This document shows positions 9,720-18,431 of a DNA stretch of 45,202 bases, piece after piece. Both the position numbers and the translations under genes were made by a program. Positions within the stretch are counted from its first letter, which is position 1. Every line of letters starts with the position of its first letter. The notes beneath the pieces are model-generated. The model did no database searches, was not told the DNA's origin, and saw nothing but the letters and a program-made list of their open reading frames with translations. This DNA comes from Mesorhizobium sp. M1C.F.Ca.ET.210.01.1.1. Lineage in GTDB: Bacteria; Pseudomonadota; Alphaproteobacteria; Rhizobiales; Rhizobiaceae. Location of the stretch: contig NZ_SRUU01000039.1 of NCBI RefSeq assembly GCF_004791585.1, positions 1 to 45,202 of the forward strand. Direction: 5' to 3'.

Positions 9720-10754
9720 TCACACCGCCGGCGGATTGAGCCGGGCAAAGCCTTCCTGTCGCCGATAGGGGAAGTAAGGATAGGGCGCGGTCACCGCGCT
9801 TGCTTCGTCGAGTGCCTTCATCTGCTGCGGCGTCAATGCCCAGCCCACGGCGCCGAGGTTCTGGCGCAACTGCTCCTCGTTGCGTGCGCCGATGATCACC
9901 GACGACACGGTCGGCCGCTGCAGGAGCCAGTTGATGGCGACCTGCGGCACGGTCTTGCCGGTCTCGGCGGCGACCGCCTCGAGCGCGTCGACGACCTTGT
10001 GGAGATGCTCGTCCTCGACCGGCGGGCCGAAATCAGCGGTATCGTGCAGCCGGCTCCTTTCAGGCAGCGGCTGGCCGCGGCGGACCTTGCCGGTCAGCCG
10101 GCCCCAGCCGAGCGGGCTCCACACCAGCGCGCCGACGCCCTGGTCGAGGCCAAGCGGCATCAGCTCCCATTCATAGTCGCGTCCGACCAGCGAGTAATAG
10201 ACCTGGTGCGCGATATAACGCGGGTAGCCATGCTGGTCCGCAAGGCCGAGCGACTTCATCACCTGCCAGCCGGAGAAATTGGAGACGCCGACATAGCGCA
10301 GCTTGCCGGAGCGCACGAGGTCATCAAGCGTCGACAGCACCTCCTCGATCGGCGTCGCGGCGTCGAAAGCATGAAGCTGCAACAGGTCGATATAGTCGGT
10401 GCCGAGACGCTGCAGCGCCGCGTCGACGGACCTCATCAGCCGCGAGCGCGACGAGCCGTAGTCGGCCGGGCCGTCTCCCATCGGCAGCGCGGTCTTGGTC
10501 GAGATCAGCACCGCATCGCGACGACCCTTGATCGCCTCGCCCAGCACTTCCTCCGAAGCGCCGTTCGAATAGACGTCGGCCGTGTCGAAGAGATTGACGC
10601 CGGCCTCCAGGCAGATGTCGACCAGCCGGCGGGCTTCCTTGGCGTCGCTGTTGCCCCAGTGGCTGAACAGCGGCCCGGAGCCGCCGAAGGTTCCGGCGCC
10701 GAAGGAAAGGGCCGGCACTTTCAGGCCGGAGGCGCCGAGACGTCGGTATTCCAT
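9720..10754 (-). CDS. Aldo/keto reductase
   Basis: A 344-residue NADPH-dependent oxidoreductase with a TIM-barrel fold. The catalytic tetrad is visible: D57 and Y62 in FDTADVYSNG, K87 in ISTKTA, and H128 in LLQLHAF. The C-terminal cofactor-binding part, SSVIIGARNEEQLRQNLGA, is also present. It resembles the YajO/IolS-like group of AKRs that reduce aldehydes or sugar-derived ketones; the substrate is not evident. AAGGAGAACA precedes the ATG. It begins 39 bases after the stop codon of the MFS gene on the same strand, so both may share the transcript controlled by the divergent LysR gene. Confidence 0.9.
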   Translation of the reverse strand: MEYRRLGASGLKVPALSFGAGTFGGSGPLFSHWGNSDAKEARRLVDICLEAGVNLFDTADVYSNGASEEVLGEAIKGRRDAVLISTKTALPMGDGPADYGSSRSRLMRSVDAALQRLGTDYIDLLQLHAFDAATPIEEVLSTLDDLVRSGKLRYVGVSNFSGWQVMKSLGLADQHGYPRYIAHQVYYSLVGRDYEWELMPLGLDQGVGALVWSPLGWGRLTGKVRRGQPLPERSRLHDTADFGPPVEDEHLHKVVDALEAVAAETGKTVPQVAINWLLQRPTVSSVIIGARNEEQLRQNLGAVGWALTPQQMKALDEASAVTAPYPYFPYRRQEGFARLNPPAV

Positions 10755-10793
10755 GATTGTTCTCCTTGGGATGTCGAGACGGAATTGAGCCGG

Positions 10794-11981
10794 TCAGCAC
10801 TGGGCCGGAGCAGGCTCGCCAAGCGCGCGGTCGCGTTCGAAGCGCAGCGCCAGCAGCACCACGGCAAGCGCCGCGAGCGGTACCAGCGCGGCGACAAGGG
10901 TGACGGCGCCGAGGCCCGGGCCATGGTCGATGACGAAGCCGCCGAGCCAGGCGCCGATGGCGTTGCCGAGATTGAAGGCGGCGATGTTGAAGGAGGAGGC
11001 GAGGCCCTGGCCGGCGCCCCTGGCCTTCTCCAGCACCCACATCTGCAGCGGCGCGACGGTAGCCAAGGCGGCCGCGCCCAGCAGGCCGACTGCTATGATT
11101 GCCGCAATGGGCTGATGCATGGCGGCGGTCATGACGAACAGCACGGCCGACAGCGCAACCAGCGTGCCGATGACCGTCGGCATCAGATGCCGGTCGGCCA
11201 GGCGTCCGCCAAGCAGGTTGCCCGCGACCAGCCCGCCGCCGAAGACGAGCAGGATCGGCGACACGGCGGCTTCGGAAAAGCCGCTGATGCGGGTGAGGAT
11301 CGGCGCCAGGTAGGTGAAGGCGGCAAAGACGCCGACCCAGCTCAGCACCGTCGTCAACAGGCCGAGCAGCACCGACCGGCGGCCCAGCACGGCGAGCGTG
11401 CCTTCGGAGCTTTCGTCCTCGTTGCCCCCGCCCGGCTCGTCGCGCGGCACGAGCAGCGCGATCACGGCAAAGGCGACAACGCCGACCAGCGTGACGGCAA
11501 GGAAGCTCGAGCGCCAGCCATAGGCCTGGCCGAGCCAGGTGCCGAACGGCACGCCGAGGATGTTGGCGACGGTGAGGCCGGTGAACATCAGTGCGATCGC
11601 CGAAGCCTTCCTGTTCGGCGCGACAAGGCTGGTGGCGACGACGGAACCGACGCCGAAGAAGGAGGCATGGGCAAAGGCGGTGAGCACGCGCGCCGCCATC
11701 AGGGTCCAGTAGCCGGGCGCCAGCGCACAGGCGAGGTTGCCGACGGTGAAGACCACCATCAAGGCAAGCAGCAAGGTCTTGCGCGGCAGGCGGCCGGTGA
11801 GCGCGCCGAGCAGCGGCGCACCGACGACAACGCCCAGCGCATAGCCGGAAATGAGCAGGCCCGCGGCCGAGATCGAGACACCGAGATCGGCGCTGACATC
11901 GAGCAGCAGGCCCATGATGACGAATTCGGTGACGCCGATGCCGAAGGCGCCGGCGGTGAGGGCATAAAGTGCAAGAGGCAT
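10794..11981 (-). CDS. MFS exporter, AraJ/YdhP-like
   Basis: A 395-residue inner-membrane transporter with about 12 predicted helices in two halves joined by a charged loop near RDEPGGGNEDESSEG. The start MPLALYALTAGAFGIGVTEFVIMGLL and the segment TGRLPRKTLLL are typical of the drug:H+ antiporter-1 (DHA1) group that includes AraJ and YdhP, which export sugars or drugs. The start at 11981 fits the family; an upstream open frame to 12101 has no support. It is divergent from a LysR regulator at 12104 and is followed by an aldo/keto reductase gene. This suggests export coupled to reduction of a toxic metabolite, which is an inference. Confidence 0.88.
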   Translation of the reverse strand: MPLALYALTAGAFGIGVTEFVIMGLLLDVSADLGVSISAAGLLISGYALGVVVGAPLLGALTGRLPRKTLLLALMVVFTVGNLACALAPGYWTLMAARVLTAFAHASFFGVGSVVATSLVAPNRKASAIALMFTGLTVANILGVPFGTWLGQAYGWRSSFLAVTLVGVVAFAVIALLVPRDEPGGGNEDESSEGTLAVLGRRSVLLGLLTTVLSWVGVFAAFTYLAPILTRISGFSEAAVSPILLVFGGGLVAGNLLGGRLADRHLMPTVIGTLVALSAVLFVMTAAMHQPIAAIIAVGLLGAAALATVAPLQMWVLEKARGAGQGLASSFNIAAFNLGNAIGAWLGGFVIDHGPGLGAVTLVAALVPLAALAVVLLALRFERDRALGEPAPAQC

Positions 11982-12103
11982 GGCGGTGGTCCAGTTGGTC
12001 GGAAGAGGACGCCCCAGTCCCGCGCCCCGACCGGAAGATCGTGATCCGCCAACCTGTGAACCAGCCTTGCATGAGGCATATTTTCTGTGAAATAGATTCA
12101 TGA

Positions 12104-13009
12104 ATGGCGAGACCCGAAATCAACCGTTCCGGCGAGATCGAAGTGTTCGTCCGTGTCGTCGAGGCGGGCAGCTTTTCCGCCGCGGCGCGGGCGCTGCGCA
12201 TGACGCCGTCGGCGGTGAGCAAGCTGATCGCGCGGCTGGAGGCGCGGCTCGGGGCGCGGCTCATCAGCCGCTCGACGCGCAGGCTTCAGCTCACGCCGGA
12301 AGGCGCTGCCTTCCACGAAAGCGGCTTGCGCATCCTCGCCGACCTCGACGCCGCCGAGCGTGAAGCGGCGGCGGGCGCGGCGCCGCGCGGCAGGCTGAGG
12401 GTCAACAGCTACGTGCCGTTCGGCCAGCACCGGCTGATGGCGCTGTTGCCGCGTTTCCTTGAGCGTTATCCCGAGATCTTCGTCGAAGCCGTGCTGACAG
12501 ACAGTGTCATCGACCTCCTGGAAGAGCGCGCCGATGTCGCGATCCGCGCCGGGCCGTTGCGCGAGTCGCGGCTGGTGGCGCGCAAGCTCGGCCAGAGCCG
12601 GATGGTGCTGGTCGCGTCCCCTGCCTATCTGGAATCACGCGGCACGCCGCGCGCACTCTCCGATCTCGCCCGGCACAACATGCTGGCCTTCGGTTTCGCC
12701 AGGCATATCGAAGGCTGGCCCTTCGTCGATGCGGCGGGCAAATCGATCATTCTGCCGATTGTCGGAAACATGTCGCTGACCGACGGCGAAGCGATGCGGC
12801 GCACGACGTTGGCCGGTGCCGGCATCGCGCGGCTGGCGCGCTGGCATGTCGAGCCTGACATTGCCGCCGGGCTGCTCGTGCCATTGCTTGAGGAATTCAA
12901 TCCCGGCGACGAGGAGCCGACGCACGCCGTCTATGTCGGCCAGGGCAAGCACCTGCCGGCGCGGGTGCGGGCCTTCCTCGATTTTCTGGTCGAGACGGTA
13001 CGGATATAA
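12104..13009 (+). CDS. LysR-family transcriptional regulator
   Basis: A 301-residue LysR protein. The N-terminal winged helix-turn-helix (about 10-70) contains FVRVVEAGSFSAAARALRMTPSAVSKLIARLE; the effector-binding domain follows from about residue 95 (GRLRVNSYVPFG). LysR proteins act as tetramers and usually control a divergent gene in response to a small ligand. The divergent MFS/aldo-keto reductase genes are the likely target; their start codons are 122 bases apart. A hairpin at 13012-13037 ends the gene. Confidence 0.92.
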   Translation: MARPEINRSGEIEVFVRVVEAGSFSAAARALRMTPSAVSKLIARLEARLGARLISRSTRRLQLTPEGAAFHESGLRILADLDAAEREAAAGAAPRGRLRVNSYVPFGQHRLMALLPRFLERYPEIFVEAVLTDSVIDLLEERADVAIRAGPLRESRLVARKLGQSRMVLVASPAYLESRGTPRALSDLARHNMLAFGFARHIEGWPFVDAAGKSIILPIVGNMSLTDGEAMRRTTLAGAGIARLARWHVEPDIAAGLLVPLLEEFNPGDEEPTHAVYVGQGKHLPARVRAFLDFLVETVRI

Positions 13010-13011
13010 AA

Positions 13012-13037
13012 GGCCGCGCATCCGGTAATGCGCGGCC
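13012..13037. terminator. Bidirectional terminator between lysR and an aldo/keto reductase gene
   Basis: GGCCGCGCAT (13012-13021) pairs perfectly with 13028-13037 around a 6-base loop, with AAAA upstream and CTT downstream. It lies between two convergent genes. Confidence 0.75.
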
Positions 13038-13065
13038 CTTGTACGGCGGCTGATATCGCGAACGA

Positions 13066-14115
13066 TCAGGCCTTCGGCACGAAAGGCGCGGGACGTCGGC
13101 CGGCTGCCTGCCGCTCCAGCATCCAGCCCGGATATTCGGCAGGCAGCGCGCTGACTTCGTCCAGCCTGGCAAGATCGTCGCCATCGAGCTTCAGACCCGT
13201 CGCGGCAAGGTTCTGCTCGAGCTGGTCCATGCGGCTGGCGCCGATGATGACGCTCATCACGAACGGCTTGGCCAGCACATAGCCCAGCGCCACCGTGGCG
13301 ACGCTGATATCGTGCTTCCTGGCGATCTCGCGCATGACGGCGACCGCCGCCCAGGCGCGATCCTCGTTGACCGGCGGGAAGTTGAAATTGGCGCGGCGGC
13401 CCTCGCCATTGCCCGGCGCGCCCGGACCGTACTTGCCGGAGAGCAGCCCGCCGGCCATCGGCGACCAGACCATGAGACCAAGCTTTTCCTCGTTGAGCAG
13501 CGGCACGATCTCGCGCTCGAGATCCCGGCCGGCGATCGAGTAGTAGGACTGCACCGTCTCGAAACGGGCATAGTCCTTGCGCTCGGCGATGCCGAGGGCC
13601 TTGGCGATGCGCCAGGCCTGCCAGTTGGAGACGCCGACATAGCGGACCTTGCCGCTGGCGACGAGGTCGTCGAGCGCCCGCAGCGTCTCGTCGATCGGCG
13701 TCACCGCATCGGTGCCGTGCAACTGGTAGAGGTCGATGTGATCGAGCTGCAGCCGCTCGAGGCTGGCGTCGACCGAATCCATGATGTGACCGCGCGAGGA
13801 ACCGCGCTCGTTCGGTCCGCTGCCCATGATGCCGTGGACCTTGGTGGCGATGATGACGTCCGATCGCCTGATGCCGAGATCCTTGAGCGACTGGCCGAGC
13901 AGCCGCTCGGACTGGCCGAAGGAATAGACATCAGCGGTGTCGAAGAAATTGACGCCGGCGGCGATCGAGCGGCCGACGATCTCGTTCACCCCTTTCTGGT
14001 CGAGACTGGCGATGAGGCCCCATTGAGCGTTCTCGCCGGCGGCGCCGAAGGTCATGGTGCCGAGGCAGAGTTCGGAGACGAACAGGCCGGTGTTGCCAAG
14101 CTGGTTGTAGCGCAT
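13066..14115 (-). CDS. Aldo/keto reductase
   Basis: A 349-residue TIM-barrel NADPH-dependent oxidoreductase, paralogous in layout to the one at 9720. The tetrad is D59 and Y64 in FFDTADVYSFGQ, K92 in IIATKVHG, and H133 in LYQLHGTDA. The C-terminal segment SVIIGASRMDQLEQNLAATG binds the cofactor. The closest familiar group is the YajO-like aldo/keto reductases. The start at 14115 has AGGGAA eight bases upstream and gives the usual N-terminus (MRYNQLGNTGLFVSELCLG); an ATG at 14148 would add eleven residues. It ends near the same bidirectional hairpin as lysR. Confidence 0.9.
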   Translation of the reverse strand: MRYNQLGNTGLFVSELCLGTMTFGAAGENAQWGLIASLDQKGVNEIVGRSIAAGVNFFDTADVYSFGQSERLLGQSLKDLGIRRSDVIIATKVHGIMGSGPNERGSSRGHIMDSVDASLERLQLDHIDLYQLHGTDAVTPIDETLRALDDLVASGKVRYVGVSNWQAWRIAKALGIAERKDYARFETVQSYYSIAGRDLEREIVPLLNEEKLGLMVWSPMAGGLLSGKYGPGAPGNGEGRRANFNFPPVNEDRAWAAVAVMREIARKHDISVATVALGYVLAKPFVMSVIIGASRMDQLEQNLAATGLKLDGDDLARLDEVSALPAEYPGWMLERQAAGRRPAPFVPKA

Positions 14116-14254
14116 GGTGGAATTTCCCTGAGCAGGATTGAATGACATGAGGGAAATAGGAACGGGCCGTTTCGTTTCAAGCGCTGGCGCAACGATATCG
14201 CTCGGCTGGCCGGCCTATAACGAGATCGTGAAAGGAAAGTCGCGCGGAGACGCT

Positions 14255-14357
14255 AGATCGTTTCAGCGATTCATAGAATCGCCGAACCGCTCTAACTATT
14301 TGTTTTTTGCGCATTCCGGACGGAAAACCGTTACACACTTTTCCTGGAATTGCTCTA
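14255..14357 (-). repeat. Dispersed ~100-base intergenic repeat, copy 1
   Basis: This stretch matches, in the opposite orientation, 28259-28354. The best-conserved core here is 14290-14357. Shared landmarks read from the yggS side are TAGAGCAATTCCAGGAAAAG, then TCCGTCCGGAAT or a close variant, then AATAGTTAGAGC, and finally GAAACGAT. The end of the repeat provides the TAG stop codon of yggS (14355-14357). The rest of the 239-base gap (14116-14354) shows no ORF of note. Confidence 0.75.
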
Positions 14358-15020
14358 GGTGCGACTGCCGAAGATCGCCGAGCCGACCCTGACGCTGGTG
14401 GCGCCGAAGGCGATCGCGGTCTCGTAGTCGCCGGACATGCCCATCGAGAGCTTTGCGACCCCGGCCTCGCGGGCAATCTTTTCCAGAAGCGCGAAATGCG
14501 GGCCGGGATTCTCGTCGGCCGGCGGGATGCACATCAGGCCCTCGATGGCGAGGCCATGCACCTCGCGGCAACGCTGGACGAAGGCGACGGCCTCTCGCGG
14601 CTCGATGCCGGCCTTCTGCGGCTCGGAGCCGGTGTTGACCTGGACATAGAGTCTTGGCGTCCGGCCTTGCCTGGCGATCTCCTTGGCAAGCTCGGCGGCG
14701 ATCTTCTCGCGGTCGACCGTCTCGATGACGTCGAAAAGCGTCACCGCTTCCCTGGCCTTGTTGGACTGCAGCGGACCGATCAGGTGCAGTTCGATATCGG
14801 GAAACGCCTCTTTCAGCGCCGGCCATTTGCCCTGGGCTTCCTGGACACGGTTCTCGCCGAAGACACGCTGGCCCGCCTCGATCACAGGGCCAATATCGTC
14901 GGCCGCAAAGGTCTTCGACACCGCGACGAGCGTGACGGCGCCAGGCTCGCGCCCGGCCTCGCGCTCGGCCTTCGCGATCCTCGCCTTGACCGCGAGAAGC
15001 TGTTCGACGGCACTCGTCAT
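14355..15020 (-). CDS. yggS: YggS-family PLP homeostasis protein
   Basis: A 221-residue PLP-binding protein of the YggS/PROSC family, with a single alanine-racemase-like TIM-barrel domain. The PLP Lys lies in TLVAVSKTF, and the typical segments GENRVQEAQGKW, LHLIGPLQSNKA, VNTGSEPQKAG and LSMGMSGDYETAIAFGATSVRVGSAIFG follow. The family keeps pyridoxal phosphate and amino-acid pools in balance in the cytoplasm and has no known catalysis. The start at 15020 was chosen because AGGA lies seven bases upstream; the ATG at 15026 is too close to it. Its stop codon is contributed by a dispersed repeat. It is divergent from leuS. Confidence 0.93.
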   Translation of the reverse strand: MTSAVEQLLAVKARIAKAEREAGREPGAVTLVAVSKTFAADDIGPVIEAGQRVFGENRVQEAQGKWPALKEAFPDIELHLIGPLQSNKAREAVTLFDVIETVDREKIAAELAKEIARQGRTPRLYVQVNTGSEPQKAGIEPREAVAFVQRCREVHGLAIEGLMCIPPADENPGPHFALLEKIAREAGVAKLSMGMSGDYETAIAFGATSVRVGSAIFGSRT

Positions 15021-15165
15021 GCCCATATCCTGCCTATCATTTAGCGCCAACGCCGGATCGCCGCAGTTGACGGGTCCGGCAATCCATGGTGAACACCGCG
15101 ACGACATTTCCTCGGCTGCCGGCCGTGTCCGGCGCCGCGTACCGCTTTTAAGTGAAAAACATCCG

Positions 15166-17793
15166 ATGGCAACCGAACGATACAATCCGCGCACGTCAGA
15201 GCCCAAATGGCAGAAGGCCTGGGCTGAAAAGAAGCTGTTCGAGGCCAGGAACGACGACCCGAAGCCGAAATATTACGTGCTCGAGATGTTCCCCTATCCG
15301 TCGGGGAAGATCCATATCGGCCACACCCGCAACTATACGATGGGCGATGTCGTGGCGCGCTACAAGCGCGCCAAGGGGTTCAACGTGCTGCACCCGATGG
15401 GCTGGGACGCCTTCGGCATGCCGGCCGAGAACGCGGCGATGCAGAACAAGGTCCATCCCAAGGACTGGACCTATGAGAACATCGCCGTCATGCGCGAGCA
15501 GCTCAAGATGATGGGCCTGTCGCTCGACTGGGCGCGCGAGTTCGCGACCTGCGACGTCGACTACTACCACCGCCAGCAGATGCTGTTCCTCGATTTCGTC
15601 GAGAAGGGGCTGGTGACGCGCAAATCCTCCAAGGTCAACTGGGACCCGGAGGACATGACGGTGCTCGCCAACGAGCAGGTCATCGACGGCCGCGGCTGGC
15701 GCTCGGGCGCGCTGGTCGAGCAGCGCGAGCTGACGCAGTGGTTCTTCAAGATCACCGATTATGCGCAGGATCTCTTGGAGTCGCTCAACCGCCTCGACGA
15801 ATGGCCTGAAAAGGTCAAGCTGATGCAGCACAACTGGATCGGCCGCTCTGAAGGGCTGCTGGTCCGCTGGCCGCTGGCAGCGCCTGTCGGCGACATGCAG
15901 GAGCTGGAGGTCTACACGACCCGGCCGGACACGATCTTCGGCGCTTCGTTCATGGCGGTCGCCGCGGACCACCCGCTGGCCAGGAAGGCCGCCGAGGGTA
16001 ATGTCGAGCTGGCGAAATTCATCGACGAGGTCCGCCATATGGGCACCTCGGTGGCGGCGCTGGAGACGGCCGAGAAGAAAGGCTTCGACACCGGCATCCG
16101 CGTCGTCCATCCGTTCGACGAGAACTGGACGCTGCCGGTCTACGTCGCCAATTTCGTGCTGATGGAATACGGCACCGGCGCCATCTTCGGCTGCCCGTCG
16201 GGCGATCAGCGCGACCTCGACTTCGCCAACAAATACGGCCTGCCGGTGATCCCGGTGGTGATGCCGGAAGATGCCGACGCCAAGACCTTCCAGATCATCG
16301 AGGAGGCCTATGACGGCGACGGCGTGATGATCAATTCGCGCTTCCTCGACGGCTTGAAGCCGGAGCGGGCGTTCGATGAAGTGGCGAAGCTGCTCGAGCA
16401 GAAGACGATCGGCGGCCGGCCGATGGGCGAGCGCAAGGTGAATTTCCGCCTGCGCGACTGGGGCATCTCGCGCCAGCGCTACTGGGGCTGCCCGATCCCG
16501 ATGATCCATTGCGAAGCCTGCGGCGTCGTGCCGGTGCCGAAGGCCGACCTGCCGGTCCGGCTGCCCGACGACATCGAGTTCGACCGTCCGGGCAACCCGC
16601 TCGACCGCCACCCGACGTGGCGGCATGTGCAGTGCCCGCAATGCGGCCGCGACGCGCGGCGCGAGACCGACACGATGGACACCTTCGTCGACTCGTCCTG
16701 GTATTTCGCCCGCTTCACCGCGCCCTGGGCCAACGAGCCGACAGAGCCAAAGGCGGCCGACGATTGGCTGGCGGTCGACCAGTATATCGGCGGCATCGAG
16801 CACGCGATCCTGCATCTGCTCTATTCGCGCTTCTTCACCCGCGCCATGCGCGAGACCGGCCATCTCAATCTCGCCGAACCGTTCAAGGGCCTTTTCACGC
16901 AAGGCATGGTGGTTCACGAGACCTATCGTGTCGGCGGCTCGTCGACCAATGGGCGCTGGCTGTCGCCGGGCGAGGTCAGGATCGAGGATGTCGGCGGCAA
17001 GCGTCGCGCCATCGAGATCGCCACCGGCGAGGAGGCGACGATCGGCGCGCTCGAGAAGATGTCGAAGTCGAAGAAGAACACGGTGAGCCCGGAAGAGATC
17101 ACCGATGGCTACGGCGCTGACACCGCGCGCTGGTTCATGCTGTCGGACTCGCCGCCCGAACGCGACGTCGAATGGACCGACGATGGCGCGGCCGGCGCGC
17201 ACCGCTTCGTCCAGCGCATCTGGCGCCTGGTGCAGATCGCGGCCGAATCGCTTCCTGGCGTCAAGCCCGAGGCGGCGCGGGAAGGCGAGGCGGGCGCCGT
17301 CTCCAAGGCCGCGCACAAGATCCTGAAGGCGATCGGCGAGGATATCGAAAAGCTCGGCTTCAACCGGGCGATCGCGCGCATCTACGAGCTTGCCAACGCG
17401 CTGACCGCGCCGCTCAACGACGTCGCCGAAGGCAAGGCCGACGCGGCGCTGAAGAGCGCCTGTCGCGAGGCGGTGGAAATCCTGGTGCATGTGATCGCGC
17501 CGGTGATGCCGCATCTGGCGGAGGAATGCTGGCAAGAGCTGGGCGGCACGGAGATGGTCGCCGAACGGCCGTGGCCGGCCTACGACCCGGCTCTGGTCGT
17601 TGACAACGAGATCGTGCTGCCGGTGCAGGTCAACGGCAAGAAGCGTGGGGATTTGACAATTGCCCGCGACGCGGATCAAGGTGCCGTCGAAAAAGCGGTG
17701 CTGGCCCTCGACTTCGTGCAGAAAGCGCTCGATGGTAAGGCCCCGCGCAAGGTGATCATCGTCCCGCAGAGGATCGTCAATGTCGTTGCCTGA
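15166..17793 (+). CDS. leuS: Leucyl-tRNA synthetase
   Basis: An 875-residue class I aminoacyl-tRNA synthetase that attaches leucine to tRNA-Leu. The HIGH signature is at 50-53 (PYPSGKIHIGHTRNY) and the KMSKS loop is at about 631-635. The editing (CP1) domain is marked by VYTTRPDTIFGASFMAVA and PVYVANFVLMEYGTGAIFG. A zinc-type knuckle (CEACGV ... CPQCGRD) and the C-terminal domain ending in VNGKKRGDLTIA are present. The length is normal. Open frame extends upstream to 14683 but lies antisense to yggS. Its last 14 bases overlap lptE. Confidence 0.97.
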   Translation: MATERYNPRTSEPKWQKAWAEKKLFEARNDDPKPKYYVLEMFPYPSGKIHIGHTRNYTMGDVVARYKRAKGFNVLHPMGWDAFGMPAENAAMQNKVHPKDWTYENIAVMREQLKMMGLSLDWAREFATCDVDYYHRQQMLFLDFVEKGLVTRKSSKVNWDPEDMTVLANEQVIDGRGWRSGALVEQRELTQWFFKITDYAQDLLESLNRLDEWPEKVKLMQHNWIGRSEGLLVRWPLAAPVGDMQELEVYTTRPDTIFGASFMAVAADHPLARKAAEGNVELAKFIDEVRHMGTSVAALETAEKKGFDTGIRVVHPFDENWTLPVYVANFVLMEYGTGAIFGCPSGDQRDLDFANKYGLPVIPVVMPEDADAKTFQIIEEAYDGDGVMINSRFLDGLKPERAFDEVAKLLEQKTIGGRPMGERKVNFRLRDWGISRQRYWGCPIPMIHCEACGVVPVPKADLPVRLPDDIEFDRPGNPLDRHPTWRHVQCPQCGRDARRETDTMDTFVDSSWYFARFTAPWANEPTEPKAADDWLAVDQYIGGIEHAILHLLYSRFFTRAMRETGHLNLAEPFKGLFTQGMVVHETYRVGGSSTNGRWLSPGEVRIEDVGGKRRAIEIATGEEATIGALEKMSKSKKNTVSPEEITDGYGADTARWFMLSDSPPERDVEWTDDGAAGAHRFVQRIWRLVQIAAESLPGVKPEAAREGEAGAVSKAAHKILKAIGEDIEKLGFNRAIARIYELANALTAPLNDVAEGKADAALKSACREAVEILVHVIAPVMPHLAEECWQELGGTEMVAERPWPAYDPALVVDNEIVLPVQVNGKKRGDLTIARDADQGAVEKAVLALDFVQKALDGKAPRKVIIVPQRIVNVVA

Positions 17794-18358
17794 TCCGGAA
17801 AAGTCACAGGCAGCGCGTTTGCTGCGCCGCGCGGCTCTCTGCGGCGCCGTCGCCTCGCTTGCGCTGGTCTCGGCCTGCACGGTGCGGCCGCTCTATTCCA
17901 GCCAGCCGCTCACCGCCGGATCGCAGGTCGGTGCCGCGGCCGAACTCGGCTCGATCTCGATCAAGCCGGTCGGCACGCGCTACGGCCAGCAGGTGCGCAA
18001 CAATCTGATCTTCGCTTTCGGCCAGGGTTCGGGCGAGCCGGTGTCGCCGGTCTACACGCTCGATCTCGGCGTCACCGAGCTTGTCGAATCGGCGGCCATC
18101 GTCCAGGTGCAGACCGAAGAGGACGAGCCGACGGCGGGCACCGTGACGCTGACGGCCAACTATGTTCTCAGGGACACCGCGACCGGTACGGTGATCGCCG
18201 TCGGCAAGCGCTCGATCCCGTCGTCCTTCGACCGGCCGCGCCAGGAGTTCGCGGCCTACCGGGCGCAGATCGACGCCGAGAACCGCGCCGCCCGCGAGCT
18301 CGCCGACATGCTGCGGCTTTCGATCGCCCAGGACCTCGCCAAGCACAAGAAGGCCTGA
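17780..18358 (+). CDS. lptE: LPS-assembly lipoprotein LptE
   Basis: A 192-residue lipoprotein. A basic N-terminus and hydrophobic helix lead to the lipobox LVSAC, with C33 as the lipidated residue. TVRPLYS, right after the Cys, is typical of LptE, which plugs the LptD barrel in the outer membrane and helps insert lipopolysaccharide. The remainder has the LptE beta/alpha pattern (LTLTANYVLRDTATGTVI). The start overlaps leuS by 14 bases, the usual leuS-lptE coupling. In many alphaproteobacteria holA follows; here a terminator and a convergent transaldolase gene follow instead. Confidence 0.88.
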   Translation: MSLPDPEKSQAARLLRRAALCGAVASLALVSACTVRPLYSSQPLTAGSQVGAAAELGSISIKPVGTRYGQQVRNNLIFAFGQGSGEPVSPVYTLDLGVTELVESAAIVQVQTEEDEPTAGTVTLTANYVLRDTATGTVIAVGKRSIPSSFDRPRQEFAAYRAQIDAENRAARELADMLRLSIAQDLAKHKKA

Positions 18359-18386
18359 TCGGCAGAGGCATTGCGTCACCAAAAAG

Positions 18387-18410
18387 AAAAGGCCGGTTGC
18401 CCGGCCTTTT
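18387..18410. terminator. Intrinsic terminator between lptE and the transaldolase gene
   Basis: GGCCGG (18391-18396) pairs with CCGGCC (18401-18406) around TTGC, flanked by AAAA and TTTTT, which makes the structure symmetrical. It serves the convergent lptE and transaldolase genes. Confidence 0.85.
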
Positions 18411-18431
18411 TGCTTTTGACGAGAGACGAAG

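Noticed and set aside
9999..12044. Open frame of 681 codons on the plus strand across the aldo/keto reductase and MFS genes
   Set aside because: It opposes two well-defined genes and encodes low-complexity, charged sequence only.
14683..15165. N-terminal extension of leuS
   Set aside because: The frame is open but antisense to yggS, lacks a ribosome binding site, and LeuS homologues begin at the MATERYNP-type start at 15166.
15196..17880. Open frame of 894 codons on the minus strand across leuS
   Set aside because: Antisense shadow of leucyl-tRNA synthetase; no domain and biased composition.
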